64,000 nucleotides of DNA from JAGNLM01 sp964439835. Lineage in GTDB: Bacteria > Pseudomonadota > Gammaproteobacteria > JAABTG01. Below, piece by piece: positions 16,962 to 26,058 of the stretch. Within the stretch, counting starts at the first letter, position 1. Every line of letters starts with the position of its first letter. The notes below the pieces were generated by a model that saw only the letters and a list, made by a program, of their open reading frames with translations, did no database searches and was not told where the DNA came from. The DNA lies in the NCBI GenBank assembly GCA_964439835.1, contig CAYTPQ010000009.1, positions 17,583 to 81,582 of the forward strand, in the 5' to 3' direction. The translations under genes were made by a program, and so were the position numbers.

Positions 16962-17848
16962 ACGCGCTCCGTCTGGGCGATCTCGTGGTTGCCTGCCGCC
17001 TTGGTTTCCTCATCGGACTGCCGCACGTAGCCGCTCATGTCCTTGGCGACGCAGATGATGTCCGTGACGCTGCCGGCGCCGTCCGTGATCGCCGTCCGCG
17101 AAAACAGTATGGGAACCCGCTGCCCGTTGCGGGCGATGAACCGGGCCTCTATCGCGCTCAGCGCGCCGGTCCGGATCAGGGCCTCCAGCCAGGTACCCAT
17201 GAAGGCGCCTGCCTGCTCCTGGTCAGCCTCCTCGAACACGTCGCCGATCGACATGCCGACCAGCTCCGCCTCGGGGTAGCCGAGCATCCGGCACGCGGCG
17301 GGGTTGACCCACTTGATGCAGCCGTCGGGCGCCAGCACCAGCAGGGTCTCGCCCATCGTGTTGATGATGTTCTGCAGGTACTGCCGGGCCTGCTCCAGTT
17401 CCCGGGTCCGCTCGGCGACGCGGGCCTCGAGCACTCGGTTCAGCCCCCGTTCCTTCTCGATCAGCCGGAAGTAGGTGCTGATCTTGTTGAGCAGCAGGTT
17501 GTCGTCGATGGGTTTCAGCAGGTAGTCGGCGGCGCCGAGGGCGTAACCGCGCTTCTGGAACTCGTCGGTCTTGAACGCGGCGGTGAGGAAGATGATCGGG
17601 ATGTCCCGGGTCTTCTTCCGGATCTTGAGCATCGACGCGGTCTGAAAGCCGTCCATCTCCGGCATCTGGACGTCCAGGATGATCAGGTCGATGCCGGGCT
17701 CGCGGACGGCCGCCTCGATCGCAGCCTTGCCCGAGTCCGCCTCCAGCACGGCGACGTCGGTGTGCTTCTGGATCAGGGTGCGAAGCGCGAACAGGTTGTT
17801 TGCGTTGTCGTCGACGATCAGGACCTTGAACCCGGCGTGGCGGCTCAC
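16958..17848 (-). CDS. REC-PAS response regulator without output domain
   Basis: This 296-residue cytoplasmic protein begins with a receiver domain (residues 6-125). Its phosphoacceptor Asp is in IILDVQMPEMDG near residue 57, the acidic pair is VDDN near 12, and the conserved Lys is in LLKPID near 111. A coiled coil near 128-155 (EARVAERTRELEQARQYLQ) links to a PAS domain of about 155-275, with the typical VNPAACRMLGYPEAELVG and a PAC-like end. There is no DNA-binding, GGDEF or kinase domain. It likely receives phosphate from the hybrid kinase encoded directly upstream (4-base overlap, 17845-17848) and is coupled to the ArsR gene downstream. Its output may be protein-protein. Confidence 0.9.
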   Translation of the reverse strand: MSRHAGFKVLIVDDNANNLFALRTLIQKHTDVAVLEADSGKAAIEAAVREPGIDLIILDVQMPEMDGFQTASMLKIRKKTRDIPIIFLTAAFKTDEFQKRGYALGAADYLLKPIDDNLLLNKISTYFRLIEKERGLNRVLEARVAERTRELEQARQYLQNIINTMGETLLVLAPDGCIKWVNPAACRMLGYPEAELVGMSIGDVFEEADQEQAGAFMGTWLEALIRTGALSAIEARFIARNGQRVPILFSRTAITDGAGSVTDIICVAKDMSGYVRQSDEETKAAGNHEIAQTERV

Positions 17849-20208
17849 GAGGGCCCCCCGCTGGCAGGCGCGGGCTCGACGGCGAGGACGCGGGCCAGGG
17901 TGTCCCTGAGCTCCAGCGGGTCGACCGGTTTGGACAGAAAGCCGCTCGCGCCGGCCGCCAGTATCCGGGCCCGGGAGTCGGGGTCGGTTCTCGCGGTCAG
18001 CGCCACGACGGGCAACTCTCGGAAGCGGGCCTCGGCCTTGATTTGGTTAATCATATCATTGCCGTCCCGGCCGGGAAGCATCACGTCCGTCAGGACCACG
18101 TCGACCGGCTCCTCGCGCAGGACCTCGATCGCCTCCTGTCCGTCTCCCGCCGCTAGGACCGTGAGCCTCCAGCGCTCCAGCAGCGGCGTGATCGCCAGCA
18201 GATTGCGCACGTCGTCGTCGACCACCAGCACCCGCCGGCCGCCGAAGTCGGCGGTCGGCAGCGGCACCGGCGCGCCATCCGTGCCGCGGGCATGGGGGCG
18301 GGGGGCTTCGACGTCAAGTCCGCTGCGCTCCGGTTCTAGCGGTAGGAGCAGGGAGAAGGTCGATCCTCTGCCGACCTCGCTCTCGAGGGTGATGCGCGCC
18401 CCGAGCAAGTCGGCGAGCCCGCGGCTGATGGCGAGCCCCAGACCGCTGCCGCCGTAGCGGCGGCTGGTCGAGCCGTCGGCCTGCTTGAAGGCCTCGAAGA
18501 TCACCTCGTGCTTGTCCTCGGCGATCCCGATCCCGGTGTCGGTGACGTCGATCCGGACCGGGCGCAGCGCCGCGTCGGGCCCGTCGCTGGCCGACAGCGT
18601 CACACGGATGCTGCCGCGCTCGGTGAACTTCACGGCGTTACCAAGGAAGTTCTTGAGCACCTGGCGGAGCTTGTCCGGGTCCGTGACCACCCGGGTCGGG
18701 GCGTTGGGCCGGACCTCCAGATCGAGGGTGAGGCCCCTCGCGTCGGTCTGGGGGCGCACCATCTCCAGCACGCTGTCGAGCAGGCTCGGCAGGTGCGTCT
18801 CCTCCAGGTTGATGATGGCGCGGCGCGCCTCGATGCGCGCCAGGTCCAGGATGTTGTCGATCAGCCCCGCCAGGTCCTGGCCGGCGTCGTGGATCACACG
18901 CGCCTGCCGCGCCTGCTCCGGCGAGAGGCCACGGCCGCCGCTGTCGGCCAACAGCTTGGAGAGGAGCAGGATGGAGTTCAGCGGGGTACGCAGCTCGTGG
19001 CTGACGTTTGCCAGGAACTCCGACTTGTAGCGGTTCGACTCCTCCAGGTCCTTGGTGTGCTGGCGCAGGGCCTCGGCGTTCGCCGCGTGGGTCTCGGCCA
19101 GACGGGTCAGGTTGGCGGCGAGGTCCTGCAGCTCCCTCGGGCCTTCCCAGGCGAAGCGGACCGGCGTCCCGGTCTGGAGCACGCCCGCGATGCCCTCGGT
19201 GAGCTCGCGGCCATAGCGCTCGGTGCGACCCGCGAACCAACGGGCGAGCAGCAGGATGACGGCGATGAAGGGCAGCACGATGGCGCCGGCGCGGACCTGC
19301 AGGGCGTCACGGAACTGGGACAGCGGCGATGCGTCGACCTGGCGGCCGACCCAGAGCGGTCCCGAGCGCTCGGTGGAGAGCAGGGGTACCCAGATGACCT
19401 GTTCGTCGCCGGGGCCTTTCCACAGGGCGAGCTCGCCCTTCTGGAAGATCTCTTCGAGCCCTGGGAACTCCGCGAAGGCCGCGGCCTGGGGGCCTGCGGT
19501 GCCGCCGTAGCGCAGGAAGCTGCCGTCGTTCAGCACCCAGTAGGTCTTGGGGTAGGCCTCGGCGAGTCCGCCCACGTCGATGTCGATGACCGCCACCCCC
19601 GGGCGGGCGGGTTCGGTGCCGTGGGGGTCGGCGCGCAGGCCGGCCAGGGGGCTGATGAGGCGCAGTACCATGAAGCGGGTCGGGTCGAGCGCGCCGGCTT
19701 CTGGGTTGACGCTGATGGGGCTGATCAGCACGCCGCCCGCCTCCAGGCGCATGCCGGCCTCGAAGAAGCCTGCCTGGGGAAGGTCGAGCAGTTTGGGGTC
19801 TGGCTCCAGTCGCAGCGTCCCGGGATTGCGTTCGAGCCAGTATCGGGGCTGGCCGTCCCGGTCCATGAACAGGACCTGGACGATGTCGCGCTGGTCGTAG
19901 AGGATCCGGTTGACCGAGTCGATGAAGCGCTGCTCGACCCACTGGCGCGCGGCGGGGTCGGTACTGGCGGGGTCGGCGACGAGCTTCTCGCCGTCGGGGA
20001 GCTTGGCGAGCAGGCGCACCATCTCGACGCGGCTCGCGATGTGCTGGTCAAGGTCGCGGAAGTCAGCGCGGAGGTTCTGCAGATGGGCCTTGTGGTAGAA
20101 GAGCTCCAGGCTGCTGAAGACGAGCGGTATGTTGATGGCGAAAGCCGCCAGCAGCGGGATGAGGCCGAACAGCAGCAGGAACACCAGGATCTGAGTGCGC
20201 AGACGCAT
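17845..20208 (-). CDS. Hybrid sensor histidine kinase
   Basis: This 787-residue inner-membrane kinase has TM1 at residues 5-30 and a periplasmic sensor of about 30-290 with a Cache-like look (FMDRDGQPRYWLERNPG). TM2 lies near 300-318, followed by a linker. The HisKA box holds the phospho-His in FLANVSHELRTPLNS near residue 405. The HATPase domain has N (NFLGNAVKFTERG), G1 (VTDTGIGIAED) and G2 (YGGSGLGLAISRGL) boxes. A C-terminal receiver begins at RRVLVVDDDVRNLL, with Asp in VVLTDVMLPGRDG. No Hpt domain is present. I chose the ATG at 20208 because MRLRTQILVFLLLF starts the first helix; the extension to 20742 is antisense noise. Divergent promoter spacing to the DUF4124 gene is only 45 bases. 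Confidence 0.92.
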   Translation of the reverse strand: MRLRTQILVFLLLFGLIPLLAAFAINIPLVFSSLELFYHKAHLQNLRADFRDLDQHIASRVEMVRLLAKLPDGEKLVADPASTDPAARQWVEQRFIDSVNRILYDQRDIVQVLFMDRDGQPRYWLERNPGTLRLEPDPKLLDLPQAGFFEAGMRLEAGGVLISPISVNPEAGALDPTRFMVLRLISPLAGLRADPHGTEPARPGVAVIDIDVGGLAEAYPKTYWVLNDGSFLRYGGTAGPQAAAFAEFPGLEEIFQKGELALWKGPGDEQVIWVPLLSTERSGPLWVGRQVDASPLSQFRDALQVRAGAIVLPFIAVILLLARWFAGRTERYGRELTEGIAGVLQTGTPVRFAWEGPRELQDLAANLTRLAETHAANAEALRQHTKDLEESNRYKSEFLANVSHELRTPLNSILLLSKLLADSGGRGLSPEQARQARVIHDAGQDLAGLIDNILDLARIEARRAIINLEETHLPSLLDSVLEMVRPQTDARGLTLDLEVRPNAPTRVVTDPDKLRQVLKNFLGNAVKFTERGSIRVTLSASDGPDAALRPVRIDVTDTGIGIAEDKHEVIFEAFKQADGSTSRRYGGSGLGLAISRGLADLLGARITLESEVGRGSTFSLLLPLEPERSGLDVEAPRPHARGTDGAPVPLPTADFGGRRVLVVDDDVRNLLAITPLLERWRLTVLAAGDGQEAIEVLREEPVDVVLTDVMLPGRDGNDMINQIKAEARFRELPVVALTARTDPDSRARILAAGASGFLSKPVDPLELRDTLARVLAVEPAPASGGPS

Positions 20209-20253
20209 CGCTACAGGGTAGCGTGAACGCGCCGGGTTGCGTGAGGAGATAGG

Positions 20254-20814
20254 ATGGAACTCGCCTCGTGCGAGCGGCGCCTTGCCGCGACGGCCGGCGT
20301 AGGCTTCCTGGTGGCCCTGCTGGGCGCGTCCGCGGCCCTGGCCCAACCGGTCTACCGCTGGACCGACGCGAGCGGCGAGGTGCACTTCAGCGACCGCCCG
20401 CCTGCCGGGGCGGTGCCGCAGCCGGTGGAGCAGGTGGAGGTGGACCCGGCGCCGGCGGCGCCGCAGGGGGAGGACTACTACTCGGTGGTCAACCAGGCCC
20501 GGCGGATGGAGGAGCAACGGCTGGAGCGCGAGCGTCAGGCGGCGGAGATCGAGGCGCTTCAGCGCCAGGCGGTGCCGCCGCCCGAGCCGCCCCGTCCTGC
20601 GCGCGCCGAGGAGGAGGGCGTGTCGCGCGGGATCTGGGTGGGCCCGCCCGTGTACTGGGGCCCCGGGGCCTGGCCCGGCCACCGGCCGCCGCACCGCCCC
20701 GACTGGGAGTACCCCGAGCGGCCCTACCCGGGAGCCGGCCACCGCCCGCCGCCCGACCGGCCCCGCCCCGAGCCGGCACGGCCATCCTTCAGCGTCGACA
20801 CCCAGCGCCGGTAG
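20254..20814 (+). CDS. DUF4124 periplasmic protein
   Basis: This 186-residue exported protein has a signal peptide (LLGASAALAQ, cleavage near residue 30) followed by a DUF4124 module, VYRWTDASGEVHFSDRPP. That short beta motif is common in periplasmic proteins of gammaproteobacteria and thought to bind peptidoglycan or envelope partners. A Glu/Arg coiled-coil segment (RRMEEQRLERERQAAEIEALQ) follows near residues 82-105. The rest is Pro/Arg/Gly-rich and probably disordered. Start is supported by a GAGGAGATAGG ribosome region. It is divergent from the sensor kinase, with 45 bases between starts, so the two may share control. Exact function unknown. The transglycosylase at 49543 carries the same module. 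Confidence 0.82.
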   Translation: MELASCERRLAATAGVGFLVALLGASAALAQPVYRWTDASGEVHFSDRPPAGAVPQPVEQVEVDPAPAAPQGEDYYSVVNQARRMEEQRLERERQAAEIEALQRQAVPPPEPPRPARAEEEGVSRGIWVGPPVYWGPGAWPGHRPPHRPDWEYPERPYPGAGHRPPPDRPRPEPARPSFSVDTQRR

Positions 20815-20878
20815 CCGGTCCGCGCCCTTCCCGTTGGCAATCCCTACCAGGGGCGGGCCTTGCCCGGCGGCTCCCGGC

Positions 20879-21715
20879 TCAGGCGCTGACCGCGCGGCGG
20901 GTCTCGCGCAGGCGGCGTTCCTCCTGGCGGTGCATCAGCCAGCCGGCGGTCACGATGCCGACGGTCACGACCGCGACGATGATGGTGGCGAGCGCGTTGA
21001 TCTGGGGGCTCACGCCGAGGCGCACGCTGGAGTAGACCACCATCGGCAAGGTGGTCGCGCCCGGGCCGGAGACGAAGCTCGCGATCACCAGGTCGTCGAG
21101 CGAGAGGGTGAAGGCGAGCAGCCAGCCGGAGACGAGCGCCGGGGCGATGATCGGGAGCGTAATCACGAGGAAGACCTTCCACGGGCGCGCGCCCAGGTCC
21201 ATCGCCGCTTCCTCGACCGACACGTCCATCTGCACCAGGCGCGACTGCACCACCACCGTGACGTAGGCGGCGCTGAAGGTGATGTGGGCGATCAGGATGG
21301 TGCTGACGCCGCGCCCCTCGGGCCAGCCGACCAGCTGCTCCATGGCGACGAAGAGCAGCAGGGAGGCGAGGCCCAGGATCACGTCGGGCATCACCAGCGG
21401 GGCGCTCACCATGGCCGACAGCAGGGTCCTGCCCCGGAAGCGGCCGAAGCGGGCGAGGGCGAGGCCGGTCAGCGTGCCGAGGACGACCGCGGCGGTGGCG
21501 TTCATGGCGGCCACCCGCAAGCTGAGCCAGGCGGCCGACAGGATCGCGTCGTTACCGAGGAGCTCCCCGTACCAGCGGGTGGAGAAGCCACCCCAGACGG
21601 TCACCAGGCGCGAGGCGTTGAAGGAGTAGACCACCAGCGAGGCGATCGGCACGTAGAGGAACGCGTAGCCGAAGGCCAGCACGGTGAAGAGAAAGAACGG
21701 CCGGCGCCCGCTCAC
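20879..21715 (-). CDS. potI: Putrescine ABC transporter permease PotI
   Basis: This 278-residue inner-membrane permease is the second permease of a PotFGHI-type polyamine importer. Six TM segments are visible, the first at residues 8-28 (FTVLAFGYAFLYVPIASLVV). The EAA loop that contacts the ATPase reads EEAAMDLGARPWKVFLVITLP near residue 180. The start is the GTG at 21715, overlapping the stop of potH in GTGA; a longer frame to 22657 runs antisense to potH and is rejected. It is last in the operon potF-potG-potH-potI. Its SDDAI-like equivalent, SLDDLVIASFVSG, matches the PotC/PotI group. Confidence 0.93.
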   Translation of the reverse strand: MSGRRPFFLFTVLAFGYAFLYVPIASLVVYSFNASRLVTVWGGFSTRWYGELLGNDAILSAAWLSLRVAAMNATAAVVLGTLTGLALARFGRFRGRTLLSAMVSAPLVMPDVILGLASLLLFVAMEQLVGWPEGRGVSTILIAHITFSAAYVTVVVQSRLVQMDVSVEEAAMDLGARPWKVFLVITLPIIAPALVSGWLLAFTLSLDDLVIASFVSGPGATTLPMVVYSSVRLGVSPQINALATIIVAVVTVGIVTAGWLMHRQEERRLRETRRAVSA

Positions 21716-22716
21716 CGGTGGTTCTCCTCCGCCGTCTGCTGCTCCTGGGCCCGCTGGAAGATCACGACCGGTATGACCAGGAACAGCAGCATCGCGACGG
21801 CCACCGCCGAGGCGAGCGGCCAGTCCCGGTTGGTGAAGAACTCGCTCCAGAGGACCTTGCCGATCATCAGGGTGTCGGGCCCGCCGAGCAGGTCCGGGAT
21901 CACGAACTCGCCGACCGCCGGGATGAAGACCAGCATCGAGCCCGCGACGACGCCCGGCATGGACAGCGGCAGGGTCACCGAGAGGAAGGCCCGGAACGGG
22001 CGGCAGCCCAGGTCGGCGGCGGCCTCGAGGAGCGTGGGGTCCTGCCGGACCAGGGTGGCGTAGAGCGGCAAGATCATGAACGGGAGGTAGGAGTAGACGA
22101 TGCCCAGGTAGACCGCGAAATCGGTGTGCAGCAGCGCGAGCGGCTCGTCGATCAGGCCGAGTGCCAGCAGGACCTGGTTGACCAGGCCGTTGCCCTTCAG
22201 CAGGCCGATCCAGGCGTAGACCCGGATCAGGAAGCTGGTCCAGAAGGGCAGGATGATCAGCAGCAGGAGCATCCCGCGCAGGCCCGGGCGGGCGCGGGCG
22301 ATCGCGTAGGCCATCGGGTAGCCGAGGGCGAGGCAGAGCAGCGTCGAGACGGCGGCGACCCGCATCGAGTTGAGGTAAGCGCCGACGTAGAGCGGGTCCT
22401 CGGCGAGAAAGCGGTAGTTGCCGAGATTGAGCCGGACCTGCAGGACCGCGTCCCCGACCCAGGCAAACAGCGCCGAGAACGGCGGTACGCCGAGGGCCGC
22501 CTCCGCCAGGCTGATCTTCAGCACGATGGCGAAGGGCACCAGGAAGAACAGCAATAGCCAGAAGAACGGAACCGCGATGACCGCGTTGCGCCCGCGCAGG
22601 ACCTGGGCGATGCCGCGCACCGGGGACAGCAGCCAGAGGCTCAGAAACCACCGCCACACCCGCCCCAGGACCGACACCGGCACCTCCGGGGGCGGGACGC
22701 TCGGGTGGCGGTTCAT
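21712..22716 (-). CDS. potH: Putrescine ABC transporter permease PotH
   Basis: This 334-residue permease is the first of the two membrane subunits of the importer. An N-terminal cytoplasmic stretch of about 45 residues precedes TM1 (VIAVPFFWLLLFFLVPFAIV). Further helices follow near 110-330. The EAA loop is LEAAADLGCRPFRAFLSVTLP near residue 240, and the signature PAVGEFVIPDLLGGP matches PotB/PotH permeases. The ATG at 22716 overlaps the potG stop (22713-22716), showing translational coupling. The overlap with potI at its end does the same. The long N-terminus is typical for PotH rather than PotB. Confidence 0.93.
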   Translation of the reverse strand: MNRHPSVPPPEVPVSVLGRVWRWFLSLWLLSPVRGIAQVLRGRNAVIAVPFFWLLLFFLVPFAIVLKISLAEAALGVPPFSALFAWVGDAVLQVRLNLGNYRFLAEDPLYVGAYLNSMRVAAVSTLLCLALGYPMAYAIARARPGLRGMLLLLIILPFWTSFLIRVYAWIGLLKGNGLVNQVLLALGLIDEPLALLHTDFAVYLGIVYSYLPFMILPLYATLVRQDPTLLEAAADLGCRPFRAFLSVTLPLSMPGVVAGSMLVFIPAVGEFVIPDLLGGPDTLMIGKVLWSEFFTNRDWPLASAVAVAMLLFLVIPVVIFQRAQEQQTAEENHR

Positions 22717-23855
22717 GCGGCGAGGACCACCCCGCTGGCCGGTTGCCAGGAGAGGTAGACGGTCTGGTCCCAGGTCAGAGTCGGCTCGGTCAGGCGCGCC
22801 AGGTTGGTGAGCTGCACCTGGACCAGCTTCCCGCTCGGCACCCGCACGTGGTAGATGGACACGTCGCCGAGGTAGCCGATCTCCGCGACCACCCCCTGCA
22901 CCGCATTGATGCCGTCGTGGGCGGGCACGTCGCTCGCGATCATCTTCTCGGGCCGGATCGCGACCGCGACCGGGGTCCCGACCGTGAGCGGCTGGCTGTG
23001 GTCGATCAGCAGCTCGCAGCAGGCGTCCTCGGAACGGACGAGCGCGCGGCCGTCGTGCCACTCGGCGACCCGGCCCTCGAACACGTTGACCGCGCCGATG
23101 AACTCGGCGACGAAGCGGGTGGCCGGGTACTCGTAGACCGAGCCCGGCGTGCCGACCTGCACGATCCGCCCCGCGTCCATGACGGCGACGCGGGTGGACA
23201 TGGTCATCGCCTCCTCCTGGTCGTGGGTCACCATGATAAAGGTGATCCCCACCCGCTCCTGGATGTTTACCAGCTCGAACTGGGTGTGCTCGCGAAGCCG
23301 CCGGTCGAGCGCGCCGAGCGGCTCGTCGAGCAGCAGCAGCTTCGGGTGCTTGACCAGGGATCGAGCCAGGGCCACCCGCTGGCGCTGGCCGCCGGAGAGC
23401 TGGTGGGGCTTGCGGGCGCCGAACGGCGTCATCTGCACCAACTCCAGGATCTCCGCCACCCGCTCCCGGATCTCCGCCCGGGGCACGTGCTCCTGCTTCA
23501 GGCCGAAGGCGACGTTCTGCGCTACGGTCATGTGCGGGAACAGGGCGTAGGACTGGAACATCATGTTGACCGGCCGCTCGTAGGGCGGCACGTCGGTCAT
23601 GTCGACGCCGTCGATAAAGATGCGTCCGGCAGTGGCCTGCTCGAGCCCGGCGAGGAGGCGCAGCAGGGTGGTCTTGCCGCAGCCGGAGCCGCCGAGCAGA
23701 GAGAAGAACTCGCCCTTGTAGATGGACAGCGAGACGTCGTCGACGGCGTAGACGTCGCCGAAGGTCCGCGTCACGCCCTCGACCCGGACGAACGGCTTGG
23801 CGGCCGGGTCCTGCCAGGGCTCGACCGCCGAGGGGTCGCGCTTGGGTTGGGCCAA
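22713..23855 (-). CDS. potG: Putrescine ABC transporter ATPase PotG
   Basis: This roughly 380-residue ATPase powers polyamine import from the cytoplasmic face. Walker A is GGSGCGKTT near residue 57, the signature is LSGGQRQR near 151, Walker B is LLLLDEPLGALD near 171, and the switch His is in VTHDQEEA. A TOBE regulatory region follows after about residue 255 (FEGRVAEWHDGRALV). The start is uncertain. The TTG at 23855 is 26 bases after the potF stop and gives an N-terminus similar to PotG (PWQDPAAKPFVRVEGVTRTFG). A frame opening at 23951 would overlap potF by 71 bases and add Arg/Pro-rich noise. Confidence 0.9.
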   Translation of the reverse strand: MAQPKRDPSAVEPWQDPAAKPFVRVEGVTRTFGDVYAVDDVSLSIYKGEFFSLLGGSGCGKTTLLRLLAGLEQATAGRIFIDGVDMTDVPPYERPVNMMFQSYALFPHMTVAQNVAFGLKQEHVPRAEIRERVAEILELVQMTPFGARKPHQLSGGQRQRVALARSLVKHPKLLLLDEPLGALDRRLREHTQFELVNIQERVGITFIMVTHDQEEAMTMSTRVAVMDAGRIVQVGTPGSVYEYPATRFVAEFIGAVNVFEGRVAEWHDGRALVRSEDACCELLIDHSQPLTVGTPVAVAIRPEKMIASDVPAHDGINAVQGVVAEIGYLGDVSIYHVRVPSGKLVQVQLTNLARLTEPTLTWDQTVYLSWQPASGVVLAA

Positions 23856-23880
23856 GGGACGGTCCCGGGGGGCCGGGGCC

Positions 23881-24981
23881 TCAGCGCCCGGTCTTGACCC
23901 GGGTCCAGGTGCGCGTGCGCAGGCGCTGGATCTCCGCCGGCGGCACCTCACTCGTCACCAGGCGCGAGCGCACCAGCTTTGGCGGGTAGATGCTCGGGTC
24001 GTTGCGGATCTCCTCGTCCACCAGCTTGGTCGCGGCCGGGTTGGCGTTGGCGTAGGAGACATAGTTGGTGATGTCGGCGATGACGTCCGGTCGCAAGAGG
24101 TAGTCGATGAACGCGTGGGCGTTGTCCGGGTGCGGGGCGTCCTTCGGGATCGCCATCACGTCGAACCAGAGGATCGCGCCCTCCTTCGGGATGCTGTAGC
24201 CGACCTCCACGTCGTTGCCCGCCTCCTCGGCGCGGTCGCGGGCCTGCAGTACGTCCCCCGAGTACCCCTGGGCGACGCACACGTCACCGTTGGCCAGGTC
24301 GTTGATGTACTGCGAGGAGTGGAAGTAGCGGATGTGGGGCCGGACCTTCGTGATCAGCTCCGCCGCGGCCTCGATGTCCTTGGAATCGGTGGTGTTCGGG
24401 TTCTTGCCGAGGTAGATGAGCGCGGCGCCGAAGGCCTCCGCCTCGTCGTCCATCAGGGTGACGCCGCAGCCGGCGAGCTTCGACACCACCTCGGGGTCGA
24501 ACAGCATCCGCAGGCTGTCGACCGGGGCCTTCTCGCCCAGCACCTCGCGGACCTTGGCCACGTTGTAGCCAATGCCCGTCGTTCCCCACATGTAGGGGAC
24601 CACGTGCTGGTTGCCGGGGTCGACCTTCTCCAGGGCCTTGAGGATCTCGGGGTCGAGGTTCTTGTAGTGCGGGAGCTTGGCCCGGTCCAGGGGGCGGTAG
24701 ACGCCGCTCGCGATGTGGCGCTGGGCGAAGGGCTGGGCCGAGGGGAAGATCACGTCGTAGCCGCTACGACCCGCTAGCAGCTTCGCCTCCAGCGTCTCGT
24801 TGGCGTCGTAGACGTCGTAGGTCACCTTGATGCCGGTCTTGCGGGTGAAGTTCTCGAGCGTGTCCTCGGCGATGTAGTCGGACCAGTTGTAGACGTTGAC
24901 GACCTTGGGCTCGGCGGCGCCCGCGAGGGATGCGCACAGGGCAAGGGTGGCCGCGGCGAAGGCGCGCGATAGGCTCGGCAT
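23881..24981 (-). CDS. potF: Putrescine-binding periplasmic protein PotF
   Basis: This 366-residue periplasmic binding protein has a signal peptide to about residue 22 (ALCASLAGA). The mature start VVNVYNWSDYIAEDTLENF is characteristic of PotF. Other strong PotF matches are YMWGTTGIGYNVAKV, IRYFHSSQYINDLANGDVC and the C-terminal RTRTWTRVKTG. The match is closer to PotF (putrescine) than to PotD (spermidine-preferring). It is first in the potF-potG-potH-potI operon, and a GGGGGA sequence upstream of the ATG could act as ribosome site. Close PotF relatives that bind other polyamines exist, so ligand specificity is inferred. Confidence 0.93.
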   Translation of the reverse strand: MPSLSRAFAAATLALCASLAGAAEPKVVNVYNWSDYIAEDTLENFTRKTGIKVTYDVYDANETLEAKLLAGRSGYDVIFPSAQPFAQRHIASGVYRPLDRAKLPHYKNLDPEILKALEKVDPGNQHVVPYMWGTTGIGYNVAKVREVLGEKAPVDSLRMLFDPEVVSKLAGCGVTLMDDEAEAFGAALIYLGKNPNTTDSKDIEAAAELITKVRPHIRYFHSSQYINDLANGDVCVAQGYSGDVLQARDRAEEAGNDVEVGYSIPKEGAILWFDVMAIPKDAPHPDNAHAFIDYLLRPDVIADITNYVSYANANPAATKLVDEEIRNDPSIYPPKLVRSRLVTSEVPPAEIQRLRTRTWTRVKTGR

Positions 24982-25053
24982 CGAGAATTCCCCCGGTGAG
25001 TTTCGGGACCTGCCACCCCGTCGGACGGGGCCTCCCCGGCCGGTCCGCGCGGC

Positions 25054-26001
25054 TCAATGTTCGGGCGTGGGCCGGGGCCTGTCAACGGCGGGCGGGGGCC
25101 CCGCGGCGGGCTCGAACAGCACGCCCTCCCAGGAGCTCGCGTCCTCCTCGGGCTCCACGTGGATGGTGGTGTGCGCGTTCGCGAGCCTGCGCTCGATGGC
25201 GGCCTCGACCCCGTTGCAGAGGTCGTGGGCCTCCTGCACCGTGGTGGCGCCGGGTACCGTCAGGTGCAGGTCGATGAACCGGCGCGAGCCGGACTTGCGG
25301 GTGCGCAGGTTGTGCCAGGCCGCCCGGGAGCCGCAGGCCTCGCGCAGGGCCTCGCCGATGACGGCCCGCTCGGCGGGTGGCAGGGCGACGTCCATCAGGC
25401 CGTGGACCGAGCGGCGCACCAGGTCGACCCCGGTGTAGACGATCTTGACCGCTACCACGCAGGCGATGACGGGGTCGAGGACCGCCCAGGTGGGCAGGAG
25501 CAGCACCACCAGGAGGCCCATGATGACGCCCCCTGAGGTCCAGACGTCGGTCATCAGGTGGTGCGCGTCGGCCTCGATGGTGATGCTGTCGTACTGCCGG
25601 CCGACCCGCAGCATGACCGTGGCGACTACCCAGTTGACGCCGGCCGCGGCGGCGGCCACCAGCAGCCCGGGGCCCAGGTCGACGAGCGGCGCCGGATGGG
25701 CGAAGCGGTGGACCGCGGCGTAGACGATGGTGGCCGCCGCCACCAGGATCAGCGCCCCCTCGGCGCCGCTCGAAAAGTACTCGGCCTTGTCGTGGCCGTA
25801 GGCGTGGTCCTCGTCGGCCGGGCGGTGGGCGATCGTGACCGCGGCCAGCGCGATGAGCCCCGCTAGCAGGTTCACGGAGGATTCCGCCGCGTCGGAGAAC
25901 AGGCTGACTGACCCGGTCAGCCAGAACGCCAGGAACTTCAGGCCCATGGTCACGAGCGCGGCTGCGACCGACAGGTAGGCCATGCGCCGCAGTGCCATCA
26001 T
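25054..26001 (-). CDS. Cation diffusion facilitator (CDF) metal exporter
   Basis: This 315-residue inner-membrane transporter exchanges divalent metal ions, usually zinc, iron or cobalt, for protons. Six TM helices cover residues of about 10-205. The metal sites are SLFSDAAES in TM2, HAYGHDKAEYFSSG in the following loop and DAHHLMTDVWTS in TM5. This gives the HxxxD arrangement of the FieF-like group. A cytoplasmic C-terminal dimerisation domain (residues of about 208-295) carries the predicted metal-sensing histidines (DLHLTVPG...AHDLCNGVE). The first two codons are both ATG. It sits alone between potF and the glycogen phosphorylase gene, on the same strand. Metal specificity is not assignable by eye. 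Confidence 0.9.
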   Translation of the reverse strand: MMALRRMAYLSVAAALVTMGLKFLAFWLTGSVSLFSDAAESSVNLLAGLIALAAVTIAHRPADEDHAYGHDKAEYFSSGAEGALILVAAATIVYAAVHRFAHPAPLVDLGPGLLVAAAAAGVNWVVATVMLRVGRQYDSITIEADAHHLMTDVWTSGGVIMGLLVVLLLPTWAVLDPVIACVVAVKIVYTGVDLVRRSVHGLMDVALPPAERAVIGEALREACGSRAAWHNLRTRKSGSRRFIDLHLTVPGATTVQEAHDLCNGVEAAIERRLANAHTTIHVEPEEDASSWEGVLFEPAAGPPPAVDRPRPTPEH

Positions 26002-26058
26002 GCCCTTTCCCCCGGCCCCGCTCCCCTCGTGGGGTGGACGGGGCGTTCCGTCACGGCC

